A DNA stretch of 64,000 nt from Trueperella bonasi (GTDB lineage: Bacteria; Actinomycetota; Actinomycetes; Actinomycetales; Actinomycetaceae). This document shows, one piece after another, positions 48,204 through 57,234 of the stretch (positions are counted from its first letter, which is position 1; each line of letters begins with the position of its first letter). The stretch is from contig NZ_JAUSQX010000001.1 in the NCBI RefSeq assembly GCF_030811535.1, positions 1 to 64,000 on the forward strand, read 5' to 3'. The position numbers and the translations under genes were made by a program. The notes under the pieces were generated by a model. The model saw nothing but the letters and a program-made list of their open reading frames with translations. It was not told where the DNA came from and searched no databases.

Positions 48204-48569
48204 GTGTGGTTGTGGGTGCTGCTTTTTGGGCTAGTTGGCCTAGGAATATATCTTGGCGTTACGCTTCGCGAAATATGGAATTCGCTGAAGGGTTTAGGGG
48301 TTGAGGCCGGCAGGTTCAGCGCTGCGATACGCGAGGTGACTATCCCGGCCAGTGAACCCCACCGCTCTGTTGAGAGCGTATACGATGATCCGGCGCGCAT
48401 TAAGGATGCCCGTGCCGATCGTCGCAGGATTTCAGAAGTTCGTGCCCGTGCACGGCGCAGGCGATTTAACCACGCAACCCAAAGGTGGGAATCGACCACA
48501 GATGGAAGCTTTTCGGCTATCTCACGAGCCGAGCGCGACCGAGCTCGGCAGCGCATGAAGGAGGCGTGA
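48204..48569 (+). CDS. Small single-helix membrane protein, unknown
   Basis: 121 aa from the GTG at 48204. One membrane helix spans residues 2-20 (LWVLLFGLVGLGIYLGVTL). An amphipathic stretch (REIWNSLKGLGVEAGRFSAAI) and a strongly basic tail rich in Arg follow (VRARARRRRFNH). The helix-then-amphipathic layout and its position recall TatA, but the FG hinge is missing and no tatC follows, so I do not call it TatA. The gene is tightly packed between pafC (1 bp) and the lipid kinase gene (2 bp). Confidence 0.65.
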   Translation: MWLWVLLFGLVGLGIYLGVTLREIWNSLKGLGVEAGRFSAAIREVTIPASEPHRSVESVYDDPARIKDARADRRRISEVRARARRRRFNHATQRWESTTDGSFSAISRAERDRARQRMKEA

Positions 48570-48571
48570 TC

Positions 48572-49483
48572 ATGAAGATTGGTGTTGCTCTTAATCCTGC
48601 TGCCGGTAAGGGCCGCAGTGAAAAATATCAGCAAGTGCTTCGTAACGTCCTAGCGATGTATCCGGTCAATACGAAGTGGTTACCCGTCGGCAGCCCTGAC
48701 GAATCTATGCGAACCATGCGAAACCATATTCGCGATGGTCTGATCGACGCGCTCGTCGTGGTTGGCGGCGACGGCTTTATTCACACCACGGTCAACGCCG
48801 TGGGCGATTCCCATATACCCGTCGGCATTATCGCGGCCGGATCCGGCAACGATATCGCCCGTGAATTCGATTTGCCGATTCATTCAGTCCACGATTCCAT
48901 GCATCAAATCGTATCCTCCCTGCTCAGCGGCAGGTACCGGCACGTTGATGTGATGGAAATCGAGTGGGCCGGCGGCGTCGAACGAGCCTTGGCGATTGTT
49001 TCGGTAGGAATTGACGCCGAGGCAAACAATCTCGCTAACCGGCACGCATGGCCCAAGGGCAATCTGCGCTACGTTCGCGGAGTGATTGGCGCGCTACGTT
49101 CCTATAAACCCTACGGTGTTCGACTCACGATGGACGGCCATAGCCACGCGGGTCCGATGATGCTTTTATCGATAGCGAACACGAGGTTTTTCGGCGGAGG
49201 ATTTTGTATCTCACCGCAGGCTCTCCCCGACGACGGCCTGCTCGACGTCGTCGTCACTCCAAGTTTTCGCGCACTGGATCTCGTGGAACTGATACCGAAA
49301 CTCCTACTGCTCAAACACACGAAAGATCCGAACGTCCATGTCTTGCGAACCAATGAAATCCTCGTTGAACCCGCCCCAGAATACGGAGCTGAACTACCGG
49401 TAATGATGGCTGACGGGGAGGAGATCTGCCGGGCACCTGCAACCATTCGGATTGTGCCACAAACGTTGAAATTGGTGATGTGA
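48572..49483 (+). CDS. Diacylglycerol/sphingosine kinase-family lipid kinase
   Basis: 303 aa. NPAAGKGRSEKY is the nucleotide-binding start, and VVGGDGFIHTTVNAV carries the GGDG motif of the DAGK catalytic domain. The conserved IIAAGSGNDIAREF and a beta-rich C-terminal domain (MADGEEICRAPATIRIVP) follow. The substrate is likely diacylglycerol or a related lipid. The ATG at 48572 has AAGGAGG upstream. Its stop overlaps the helicase start (TGATG). Confidence 0.88.
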   Translation: MKIGVALNPAAGKGRSEKYQQVLRNVLAMYPVNTKWLPVGSPDESMRTMRNHIRDGLIDALVVVGGDGFIHTTVNAVGDSHIPVGIIAAGSGNDIAREFDLPIHSVHDSMHQIVSSLLSGRYRHVDVMEIEWAGGVERALAIVSVGIDAEANNLANRHAWPKGNLRYVRGVIGALRSYKPYGVRLTMDGHSHAGPMMLLSIANTRFFGGGFCISPQALPDDGLLDVVVTPSFRALDLVELIPKLLLLKHTKDPNVHVLRTNEILVEPAPEYGAELPVMMADGEEICRAPATIRIVPQTLKLVM

Positions 49484-52116
49484 TGGATCTCGTTGCCAAG
49501 AACTTCATCGATTCGTATTCGGCGCGGGGAATCTATCTTGATGATTTCCAGCTCGAAGCGATCGACGCGCTGGGTGGAGACAAAGATGTTCTCGTATTGG
49601 CACCAACTGGTGCCGGTAAGACGGTTGTGGCTGAATATGCGGTTGAATTGGCGCTTGCACGCCTTTCGCGCTGCATTTATACCGCCCCGATTAAGGCGCT
49701 GACAAATCAGAAGTACCGAGATCTAGCGGACCGACTCGGGGCTGATAACGTTGGCCTGCTGACGGGGGATCAGACGATTAATCGCGATGCGCCAATTCTC
49801 GTGGTCACCACAGAGGTACTGAGGAATATGCTGTTCCAACACGACCAGATGCTAGCTGACGTTGGCTACGTTGTGCTCGATGAAGTTCACTATCTCGCGG
49901 ACGAATTTCGCGGGCCAGTGTGGGAAGAGGTTATTCTTCAGCTTCCTGCCCATACCCGCTTGGTGAGCCTTTCCGCCACGATTTCAAACGCTGAGGAATT
50001 TTCTGGATGGCTGCGATCAGTTCGCGGCCCCACCACGGTGGTGGCCACGTCGGTACGTCCCGTTCCGCTCAAGCAACATGTGGCAGTCTCACGAAAGCTC
50101 GTACCGCTTTTTGACGATCAGGGTGAAATCTCTCGAAGATTGTTGCGCGCGGATGAAAAACTTGCCGAACGTAAAGATCTTGGAGGGTTTAGGCGCAGGC
50201 GGGGCACCGCTGTTGCTCGCCGGAAACGAGTGCTCCAACAGCTCCAAGAGCGTGATTTACTACCCGCAATACATTTCATTTTCTCGCGGAAAGGATGTGA
50301 TCGGGCAGTAGGAGATCTTCTCGACGGCGGGCTCTTCCTCACGACGAAAGAGGAAGCGAAAATCATCCGCCACCGTTTGAACGCCTTGCGCGATGACCTG
50401 ACCGTGGAAGACCAGCGGGCAGTCCGGTTTAACTTCTGGGCAAAAGCCATGACTCGAGGCTTTAGCGCGCACCATGCCGGAATGTTTCCCGCTCTTAAAG
50501 AACTCGCTGAAGACTTGATGGAAGATGGGCTACTCAAGCTCGTCTATGCCACGGGCACTCTCGCACTCGGAATCGACATGCCGGTGCGTACTGTGATTCT
50601 AGAAGATCTTAAAAAGTGGAATGGAGCGGATTTCGTTGAGCTGACCGCTACCGAATACACCCAACTGATTGGGAGGGCTGGCCGGCGTGGGAAAGACACG
50701 GTTGGCCACGCCGTCGTACTACACACCGACGATCTTGATGTCAATCGCCTTGCCGATTTAGGATCGGGCCGAGTAGAGCCGCTTGAATCGGCGTTCTTTC
50801 CCTCCTACAACACGGTAGTTAACCTGCTCGCAATCCACACGTATGAAGATGCCCGCGCAATCATGGGTACTTCCTTTGCCCAGTATCAAAGAAATGCTGA
50901 CCTGGGCGAAGTTAGCGGGCGTATCACACGAATTCAAAGCCGGATGGGCGCTATGGAGAGCGAACTTCGAAACGAATGCCTTCTCGGCGATCTTGTCGAG
51001 TACCTGCACATTCGCAGGGGAGCGGATCGGGCCACTAAAAGTGAACGCCGTAGAGCCAAGGCTGAATACCGTCAACGAATACAAGACTCGTGGGAAAGCG
51101 CTCAGACTGGACATTTATACGCTTATGCGCGCGAAGGCGAACTCGAGTATGGCGTGGCTCTTTCAGTTGGTCGTAAGCTACGCCTTGTGGACGTCTACGG
51201 GGATATGATCTGGTTAACCGAAGACGAACTTTCCTCCGAATTGCGTGATCTTGGGGCAATACAATTGCCGTTTGGGCTTTCACCAAAGAAGGCTGAGGTA
51301 CGGGAACAGATCGCGCAATCCATCTACGCCGAAATATCCGAACGCGAAGAACTCGGCCAAGATCGTGACCTTACGGGATCGTGGGATAGATTCGCGCTGA
51401 GGTCAAATCCCGAGCTGGAAGCACATCCCGTACACCATTGCCCGGAACTGGCCGAGCACATTGACAGCGCGGCTCAATACATTGCTCTCCAGGCGAGCCG
51501 GCATGAGCTAGAAGACCTTGCCGAGAGTTTCGATGACTCGGTGGCAAAGGAGTTTGATGCCACCGCCGCGGTACTATCCAGACTCGGCTATTTGCAGCCT
51601 GGGCCTAGTGGACGCACACATTCCGGCGAAGTGAAACTGGCGGCCGGCGCGCACATACTACGGCGAATACACAACGAAGCAGACCTTCTCATTGTTCAAT
51701 CACTGACTGAAAGGCAGCTCAATGAGCTAACACCTGCCGAGTTTGCAGGGATCTGCTCGGCGTTCCTGTGTGATCGCCGGCTAGGCACAAACTTACCCTC
51801 CCAACCGAAATTAAGAGCCGCATGGTCTGCTATCAACCGAAACCTTGACTTCCTATTACGAATCGAAGCCGATCATGGAATCGTTCGGACAGCACAACCC
51901 TACCCGGGAGGAATAGACGCTTTCACGCAGTGGGCAGCGGGAGCGAATCTGGAGATCGTGCTGGCCGACGGTGAGCTCGTCGTAGGGGATTTCATATCGG
52001 CTAATCGCAGGCTCATCGACTTGCTCGGGCAGATGATTGATACGGCGGCCGCGGAGAATTTGGTTGAGACCGCATTTCAGGCCCGCGAGTTCGTGCGTCG
52101 ATGGGAATGGTTATAA
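49483..52116 (+). CDS. helY: HelY-type (Ski2/Mtr4-like) superfamily 2 helicase
   Basis: 877 aa. The core has FQLEAIDAL, Walker A APTGAGKT (40-47), TAPIKALTNQKY, DEVH in VLDEVHYLADE, SAT in SLSATISNAEEF and QLIGRAGRRGKDT. A long insertion and a C-terminal helical (DSHCT-like) domain complete the Ski2/Mtr4 architecture. It is probably an RNA or RNA/DNA helicase. helY lies downstream of pafBC in Mycobacterium as well, which supports the name. Confidence 0.92.
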   Translation: MDLVAKNFIDSYSARGIYLDDFQLEAIDALGGDKDVLVLAPTGAGKTVVAEYAVELALARLSRCIYTAPIKALTNQKYRDLADRLGADNVGLLTGDQTINRDAPILVVTTEVLRNMLFQHDQMLADVGYVVLDEVHYLADEFRGPVWEEVILQLPAHTRLVSLSATISNAEEFSGWLRSVRGPTTVVATSVRPVPLKQHVAVSRKLVPLFDDQGEISRRLLRADEKLAERKDLGGFRRRRGTAVARRKRVLQQLQERDLLPAIHFIFSRKGCDRAVGDLLDGGLFLTTKEEAKIIRHRLNALRDDLTVEDQRAVRFNFWAKAMTRGFSAHHAGMFPALKELAEDLMEDGLLKLVYATGTLALGIDMPVRTVILEDLKKWNGADFVELTATEYTQLIGRAGRRGKDTVGHAVVLHTDDLDVNRLADLGSGRVEPLESAFFPSYNTVVNLLAIHTYEDARAIMGTSFAQYQRNADLGEVSGRITRIQSRMGAMESELRNECLLGDLVEYLHIRRGADRATKSERRRAKAEYRQRIQDSWESAQTGHLYAYAREGELEYGVALSVGRKLRLVDVYGDMIWLTEDELSSELRDLGAIQLPFGLSPKKAEVREQIAQSIYAEISEREELGQDRDLTGSWDRFALRSNPELEAHPVHHCPELAEHIDSAAQYIALQASRHELEDLAESFDDSVAKEFDATAAVLSRLGYLQPGPSGRTHSGEVKLAAGAHILRRIHNEADLLIVQSLTERQLNELTPAEFAGICSAFLCDRRLGTNLPSQPKLRAAWSAINRNLDFLLRIEADHGIVRTAQPYPGGIDAFTQWAAGANLEIVLADGELVVGDFISANRRLIDLLGQMIDTAAAENLVETAFQAREFVRRWEWL

Positions 52117-52121
52117 ATCTA

Positions 52122-52151
52122 CCAACACGCCGAGCTCTCCAACACGCCGAG
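52122..52151 (+). repeat. Short direct repeat after helY
   Basis: CCAACACGCCGAG occurs at 52122-52134 and again at 52139-52151, just after the helY stop. The gap 52117-52364 holds no gene. Apart from this repeat and the inverted CGATCC/GGATCG near 52310 I see nothing in it. Confidence 0.6.
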
Positions 52152-52364
52152 ATAGCTGTAATCAGTTTGACGCTAGCGCGCGGCAAACGCAGTGCTAAAC
52201 GCTGAGAAGTTAATCTGCAAGTTGCAGGCTGATGCCGGGTTTCTTATTCTTGATAGACGCACGATACAAAGTGTGAACGCGGGTTACGCGTAGTTCGATA
52301 GAAAACGATCCGACGGATCGGTCCGAGGAGCTTGGCGGCCCGCGTTACTTTTTTACTCAAGGCG

Positions 52365-52370
52365 TATGAT
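52365..52370 (+). promoter_or_regulatory. Candidate leaderless -10 box of lnt
   Basis: TATGAT ends 6 nt before the GTG at 52377 and decides that start over the TTG at 52332. Confidence 0.5.
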
Positions 52371-52376
52371 CGAATA

Positions 52377-53891
52377 GTGTTTCGTTTCATTGCGGCTGTT
52401 GCCGGCGGGCTCGCCATGTGGGCGGCAAACCCGCCCATCGGATGGTGGATTCTCGCATTTGCCGCTATCGCACTTTTGTGGATCGCTGTTCGCGACGGGG
52501 GAGTCTTCGCAGGCTTTCTTCACGGGTGGGTGTGGGGCGCTACATTTTTCCTGCCTCTTTTCTATTGGGCCACAGTTGCCTCAGGTACGCTTCTCGCGCA
52601 CGTTGCCCTTGCCGCTGTGGAGGCGCTATATATCGGCGTGCTGGGAGCTATTTGGGCTGTTGTGTCGAGGATTGGCCACCTGAAAAACGTACCTCTGGGT
52701 GGACGAGTGGTTGTGCAGATCTTCCTTGGAGTGTTTACTTGGCTTGCCATGGAACAGCTCAGGTCCTCGTGGCCATTTGGTGGCATGCCGTGGGGAACAC
52801 TGGGCTTTTCTCTCGTAGATTCTCCTCTGATCAGACTGGCACCGTACGGTTCTACCGCTTTGGTTGGTGGCGTTGCCGTCGTCGCCGCCCTACTGGCTGC
52901 GATGGCGCCCCGCATGAGATTCCTCGGCGCGATGGCCAGTGTAATCGTTATTCTCTGCCTGGTATTTTTACCCGTATTCGTGCCAATCGGTGCCAGCCCG
53001 AGTGCCACTGTGAACATTGGTGTCGTGCAAGGTAATATTCCTGCCCACGATGCGGAAAATCGCGCGCTACAGGTAACTAAGAATCACGTGGAGGCAACCC
53101 GCACGATGCTTGCGGCGTCACATGTAACGCCTGATCTGATCTTGTGGCCCGAATCGTCTTCAGATCGCGATGTTCGCGAGGACCCACAGGCGGGGGAGAT
53201 GGTTTTTGATCTTGTTCAAGAAACTCGCATCCCTTTGGTGATGGGCACGCAAAAATATGTGGAGGCTGGCCGGTATAACGATGTGTTGGTGATCCAACCC
53301 CATGCCGGCGTGGTTGACAGGTATTCGAAGCAGCACCCGGTACCATTTGGAGAGTACGTACCCTATCGGGATTTCTTTAGGCAGTTCTCAGCTGAAATAG
53401 ACCGAATAGGTGTGGATATGCTCGCAGGGGATGGCCCAGCGAACGTTTCGGTGACCATCGGTGAAGAAACATTAAATCTCGCAGTTCCAATCTGCTTCGA
53501 AGTTGCCTATACCAGCATCGTCGCTGAGTCAGTGAAGGTGGGTGCTCAGTTCGTCGTCGTTCCAACAAACAATGCGAGTTTTGGGGATACCGCGCTCAGT
53601 GAACAGCAGTTTGCTATGTCTCGCTTTCGAGCAATTGAGCACGGGCGGACTGTCATTCAAGTTTCATCCTCTGGCATCTCGGGCGTCGTCAACTCCCACG
53701 GTAAAGTCTTGTACGAAACCGAACTGTTCACACAAGACGCTCGCGTTGTGAAAGTCGGCTTGCACGATTCATTGACGATTGCGAGTCGAAGTGCGGGTGG
53801 GCGCGAGTTTTCTATCTACATTCTCGGTGCTGTAAGCGCTATGGTTGCAGGAGTAACTGCTTTTTTAACTCGCGATCGTGGAGGATCATGA
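52377..53891 (+). CDS. lnt: Apolipoprotein N-acyltransferase
   Basis: 504 aa. Several N-terminal membrane helices precede an extracytoplasmic nitrilase domain. The catalytic Glu is in LWPESSSD, Lys in KQHPVPFGEYVPYRDF and Cys in VPICFEVAYTS. A final helix precedes the end. It N-acylates lipoproteins after signal peptidase II cleavage; at least two lipoproteins (11029, 43072) are encoded nearby. The GTG at 52377 is preferred for its -10 box; a TTG at 52332 would add 15 residues. The stop overlaps ppm1 by 4 bp. Confidence 0.92.
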   Translation: MFRFIAAVAGGLAMWAANPPIGWWILAFAAIALLWIAVRDGGVFAGFLHGWVWGATFFLPLFYWATVASGTLLAHVALAAVEALYIGVLGAIWAVVSRIGHLKNVPLGGRVVVQIFLGVFTWLAMEQLRSSWPFGGMPWGTLGFSLVDSPLIRLAPYGSTALVGGVAVVAALLAAMAPRMRFLGAMASVIVILCLVFLPVFVPIGASPSATVNIGVVQGNIPAHDAENRALQVTKNHVEATRTMLAASHVTPDLILWPESSSDRDVREDPQAGEMVFDLVQETRIPLVMGTQKYVEAGRYNDVLVIQPHAGVVDRYSKQHPVPFGEYVPYRDFFRQFSAEIDRIGVDMLAGDGPANVSVTIGEETLNLAVPICFEVAYTSIVAESVKVGAQFVVVPTNNASFGDTALSEQQFAMSRFRAIEHGRTVIQVSSSGISGVVNSHGKVLYETELFTQDARVVKVGLHDSLTIASRSAGGREFSIYILGAVSAMVAGVTAFLTRDRGGS

Positions 53892-54628
53892 AAGCTCTCA
53901 TTTGCATTCCGACCTTTAATGAACGTGAGGCACTGCCAGGGATTTTAGATCGGACTCGTCAGGCCGCTCCCGACGCAAACATCTTGGTCATTGATGATAA
54001 TTCGCCAGATGGTACGGGCGCGTACGCCGATGAGCGCGCACAAGCAGATTCCCACATTCACGTGCTGCACCGAAAGACGAAGGACGGGCTTGGGCGGGCC
54101 TATTTAGCAGGATTTAAATGGGCGATAGATGAAAAATACACTCATGTGTGCGAAATGGACGCCGACGGATCTCACCGGCCAGAACACCTACCTGAATTGC
54201 TTGAACGCGCGGATGAACCGGACAAACCCGATCTGGTTATTGGATCGAGGTGGGTTGATGGTGGGGAAGTGGTGAACTGGCCGATGCATCGCGAACTCCT
54301 TTCGCGCGCCGGTAATCTTTACATCAAACTGTGGCTGGACCTACCTGCGAAAGACGCGACTGCCGGCTTTAGAGTATTTCGCACGGACGCGCTCAAAAGA
54401 CTTGATTTTTCAACTGTTGAGTCAAAGGGATACTTTTTCCAGGTGGATATGACGCTCAAGTTTCGAGATATGGGGGCCAAGATCGTTGAGGTGCCAATTT
54501 CATTCGTCGAGCGCGAATTAGGTGACTCAAAGATGTCTGGAAATATCATTCAAGAGGCGTTCTTTCGCGCAACTAAGCTTGGAGTTCAAAGGCGGGCAGG
54601 ACAGGCCCGCACATTCTTCCACAGGTAA
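53888..54628 (+). CDS. ppm1: Polyprenol (dolichol) monophosphate mannosyltransferase
   Basis: 246 aa, GT2 family. CIPTFNEREALPGIL is the start of the nucleotide-sugar domain, LVIDDNSPDGTG and EMDADGSHRPEHLPEL hold the metal-binding Asp residues, and DATAGFRVFRTDALK lies in the acceptor region. It makes polyprenyl-phosphate-mannose for lipoglycan and protein mannosylation. In M. tuberculosis Lnt and Ppm1 are one protein; here they are separate genes overlapping by ATGA. GGAGG lies upstream of the ATG. Confidence 0.93.
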   Translation: MKALICIPTFNEREALPGILDRTRQAAPDANILVIDDNSPDGTGAYADERAQADSHIHVLHRKTKDGLGRAYLAGFKWAIDEKYTHVCEMDADGSHRPEHLPELLERADEPDKPDLVIGSRWVDGGEVVNWPMHRELLSRAGNLYIKLWLDLPAKDATAGFRVFRTDALKRLDFSTVESKGYFFQVDMTLKFRDMGAKIVEVPISFVERELGDSKMSGNIIQEAFFRATKLGVQRRAGQARTFFHR

Positions 54629-54632
54629 GATT

Positions 54633-54989
54633 TTACCGACGACGTTGGTGCAACTTTCCAGCACGCAACAGTTCGAGTCGTTCATCTAGAAGCACTTGAA
54701 GCTCATCTGTGGTTCGACGTTCGAGCAGCATATCCCAGTGGGTACGTTGCGGCTTTACGGGTTTGGAATCATCGACGCCGCCACCGCGGACGAGTTCGGC
54801 TTCATTTCCACATTTACATTCCCAAAACTGCGGAGCTTCGGCATCCTGGGCAAAAGTAACGTTGAAGGTGTGGCCTTCGATGGCGCACTCATAAGTTTCT
54901 TCACGGCGCGCCACAAAGGCTACACCAACATCAGATTCCAGCGAATAAGCACCGATTTTCATTCCGCGTAACGAACGTTCTGCCACCAC
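54633..54989 (-). CDS. rbpA: RNA polymerase-binding protein RbpA
   Basis: 118 aa, of typical length. It has an N-terminal tail (VAERSLRGMKIGAYSLESDVG), a core with zinc-site cysteines (YECAIEGH, WECKCGNEAELV), a basic linker (KPVKPQRTHWDMLLERR) and a C-terminal sigma-interaction helix (DELQVLLDERLELLRAG). It stabilises open complexes with the housekeeping sigma factor. The GTG at 54989 has AAGGAGA upstream. It is convergent with ppm1, 4 bp apart. The 269 bp beyond its start hold no gene, only AT-rich sequence with TTGACA near 55134 that could be promoter. Confidence 0.95.
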   Translation of the reverse strand: MVAERSLRGMKIGAYSLESDVGVAFVARREETYECAIEGHTFNVTFAQDAEAPQFWECKCGNEAELVRGGGVDDSKPVKPQRTHWDMLLERRTTDELQVLLDERLELLRAGKLHQRRR

Positions 54990-55258
54990 ATTCTCCTTAA
55001 GTAAAGTTATTGCTATTTTATCGAAGGCGGAATTGACCGGCTCCGCAAAGCATCATTTTGCCCGGGATAAAGCGGAAAGGTGCTGAGCACGGATGGTTCC
55101 GAGCCCGGCCCATCGATCCGATAATATATATTATGTCAAATTAGCGTGGACCTAAGAAGCGATGAATCGGAAATCCGATTCCACCAGCTCGGCACTTCCC
55201 CGCGGTTAGTTCCACATCTGATCGACAGGGAACTTCAGTGAGTCTGCGGGGCTTCGAG

Positions 55259-55819
55259 TTACATGGCATCGCGTTTGGCGGCTCTGCGAGCGGCAAGCTC
55301 ATCGACGACGCCGTCTTCCACGCGCTCCGTTGGTAGTTCGGCAAGCTCTCCTTCGACTTCACGCCACACCTTGCCAACGGCAATTCCAAACACGCCCTGG
55401 CCTCCTTGAATTAAATCGATCACTTCATCGTTAGAGGTGCACAGGTAAACGGAGGCTCCATCGCTCATGAGCGTGATTGATGCGAGGTCCTCCACTCCGT
55501 ATTCTTGGAGCTGAGCGATCGCAATTCGGATTTGTGGAAGCGAAACACCTGTATCTAAAAGTCTTTTGACGACTTTGATCACGAGGATGTCACGGAAAGA
55601 GTAAAGACGCTGTGATCCCGAGCCCTTTGCAGAGCGAATTGAAGGCTCTATAAGCCCGGTACGATCCCAGTAGTCGAGCTGACGATAGGTAATTCCAACG
55701 GCGCGGCAAACTGCGGGGCCGCGGTAGCCCGTCTCGGTGTCCAGATCAGGGATCTGACCGCCGAAAAGCACCCCTTGTGCGAGCTGCGGTTGTGCGCCCT
55801 GTGCGAATGCGTCACTCAC
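55259..55819 (-). CDS. MerR-family transcriptional regulator (Rv1830-like)
   Basis: 186 aa. A winged-helix MerR domain spans about 35-105 (AVCRAVGITYRQLDYWDRTGLIEPSI, SQRLYSFRDILVIKVVKRLLDTG). A short beta-rich C-terminal region (ASVYLCTSNDEVIDLIQGGQ) and an acidic/basic tail follow. It matches the second MerR gene of the garA-ftsR-DUF151-merR cluster of mycobacteria and corynebacteria. The GTG start (SDAFAQGA) has GAAGGAGG upstream. There is no ligand Cys, so it is probably not a metal sensor. Confidence 0.85.
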   Translation of the reverse strand: MSDAFAQGAQPQLAQGVLFGGQIPDLDTETGYRGPAVCRAVGITYRQLDYWDRTGLIEPSIRSAKGSGSQRLYSFRDILVIKVVKRLLDTGVSLPQIRIAIAQLQEYGVEDLASITLMSDGASVYLCTSNDEVIDLIQGGQGVFGIAVGKVWREVEGELAELPTERVEDGVVDELAARRAAKRDAM

Positions 55820-55948
55820 GTCAGCCTCCTTCGAATTGGTTTACCGCCTAGCCTAAACCTCAATGATGTGATTCTCAATGAGGTTGCTTCAAGCGAGTTC
55901 GGCGTGTCTTTAACCTGTGTCTAAAGTACTGCTTTAAGTTTTTTGTTC

Positions 55949-56698
55949 CTAACGCAGCTGTACGTCGATCTGCTCCGTCAGCAATGCACGGTACAAATTC
56001 GTCAGCATCGTTGCCAGCTCCGCAGATTCGTTGACCACACGTTCTTTGGCGACGGGCGTGTTCTTTGCTCGTTCCGTAGCTAAACGCGCCACAACATTCG
56101 CAGCATGGGAGTGGGCCGAATTTCGTACCTGCCGCAAACTGCGCAGATCCATCCCAGATTCTGCAAGCATCTGAGAGAACCGAACAATATCTACAGCCTG
56201 AGCAGTCAGCCTCCCCCGAGCGTCCGGAATGATCATTCCCGTCTGAATCAACTGTTCAATTTCTCGATTGGATGCACCGGTCAATGCGGCCAGTTCTTCC
56301 TTGCTAATTCTTGTCCCAGGGCTCGGCCGCACCTCTGTTCCCGCAGGAAGAGCGCGTATTCTGCCAGGATGTTCTGCCTGCGCCTGTCCGCTGTCTAGCT
56401 GACTCAGCATCTCCTTAATCTGAGGCAAAGGAACATACCTGTCACGCTGCTCAACAAGAATGAAGCGAAGCCGTTCAACATCGGCCAATGAAAATAGCCG
56501 CTGATTCGATGTGGTTCGGTGCGGTTCGATCAAACCCTGCGACTCGAAATATCTGATTTTTGAGGTTGCTAGAAACGGAAACTCGTGCCGTAGCAAAGAG
56601 GCGACCTCACCAATCTTCAGCGTTGGCTCATGAGAAACCTCATGAGGCCAAGTGCTCGGATATCCGACGTCCCACGCAATTTTGGGCCTGGGGCTCAT
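55949..56698 (-). CDS. ftsR: MerR-family regulator FtsR-like (Rv1828 type)
   Basis: 249 aa. The MerR DNA-binding domain is near the N-terminus (LKIGEVASLLRHEFPFLATS, IRYFESQGLIEPHRTTSNQR). A second helix-turn-helix-like segment (RISKEELAALTGASNREIEQL) and a helical C-terminus follow. In Corynebacterium the orthologue FtsR activates ftsZ. The start overlaps the garA stop (ATGA), so the two are coupled. The usual DUF151 gene downstream is missing. Confidence 0.88.
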   Translation of the reverse strand: MSPRPKIAWDVGYPSTWPHEVSHEPTLKIGEVASLLRHEFPFLATSKIRYFESQGLIEPHRTTSNQRLFSLADVERLRFILVEQRDRYVPLPQIKEMLSQLDSGQAQAEHPGRIRALPAGTEVRPSPGTRISKEELAALTGASNREIEQLIQTGMIIPDARGRLTAQAVDIVRFSQMLAESGMDLRSLRQVRNSAHSHAANVVARLATERAKNTPVAKERVVNESAELATMLTNLYRALLTEQIDVQLR

Positions 56699-57144
56699 TG
56701 AGCCGCCTGCGGCGAAGAGTAGAAGGTCAGCTGGAACTTGCCAATGCGAACCTCATCCCCATCGGCTAATTTCGCCTCTTCAACCTGCTGCATGTTGACG
56801 TAGGTCCCGTTTAGCGAGCCGGTGTCTTGAACGAAAAAGTCTTTGCCAGAGCGGATAAAGAAAGCGTGTTTACGAGATACCGTCACATCATCAAGAAAAA
56901 TATCAGACTTCGGGTGACGCCCTACGGTGGTCGAATCGCCATTCAGCAAAAAACGCGCACCGGCATTTGCGCCACTACGGGCGATTAAAAGCGCGGATGT
57001 TGCAGGAAGCGCATTAATGGTGGCGATATCCTCAGCGTCCAAGCCCTTCGGCGTTGGCTGAGTTTCCGGTTGCGTCGAAGTGATCGCCGAAAACCGCGAT
57101 GTCGACGTCGGATCACCCTCCGGCTGAACTTCAAAGTCTGCCAT
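56695..57144 (-). CDS. garA: FHA-domain protein GarA/OdhI
   Basis: 149 aa from the ATG at 57144, preceded by GGGGGAG. The C-terminal FHA domain is complete: VGRHPKSDIFLDDVTVSRKH, FVQDTGSLNGTYVN and VRIGKFQLTFY. GarA/OdhI inhibits 2-oxoglutarate dehydrogenase and steers glutamate metabolism; this is switched off by PknB/PknG phosphorylation of the N-terminal ETTS motif. Here that motif is not exact; the nearest match is TSTSRFSA, keeping TSxF. An in-frame start 9 codons upstream is less likely. Confidence 0.92.
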   Translation of the reverse strand: MADFEVQPEGDPTSTSRFSAITSTQPETQPTPKGLDAEDIATINALPATSALLIARSGANAGARFLLNGDSTTVGRHPKSDIFLDDVTVSRKHAFFIRSGKDFFVQDTGSLNGTYVNMQQVEEAKLADGDEVRIGKFQLTFYSSPQAAQ

Positions 57145-57234
57145 TACTCCCCCTATGCGCGTGCTGTGCACATAACTTTAGCCCACCGAGGCATCACTGT
57201 CACCGGGAGATATCCTATTGTGAGACACTCACTT

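Noticed and set aside
52332-52376. Longer lnt start at the TTG at 52332
   Set aside because: Its GAGGAG is only 1 nt away and the added residues are not family-like; the GTG at 52377 has a TATGAT box 6 nt upstream.
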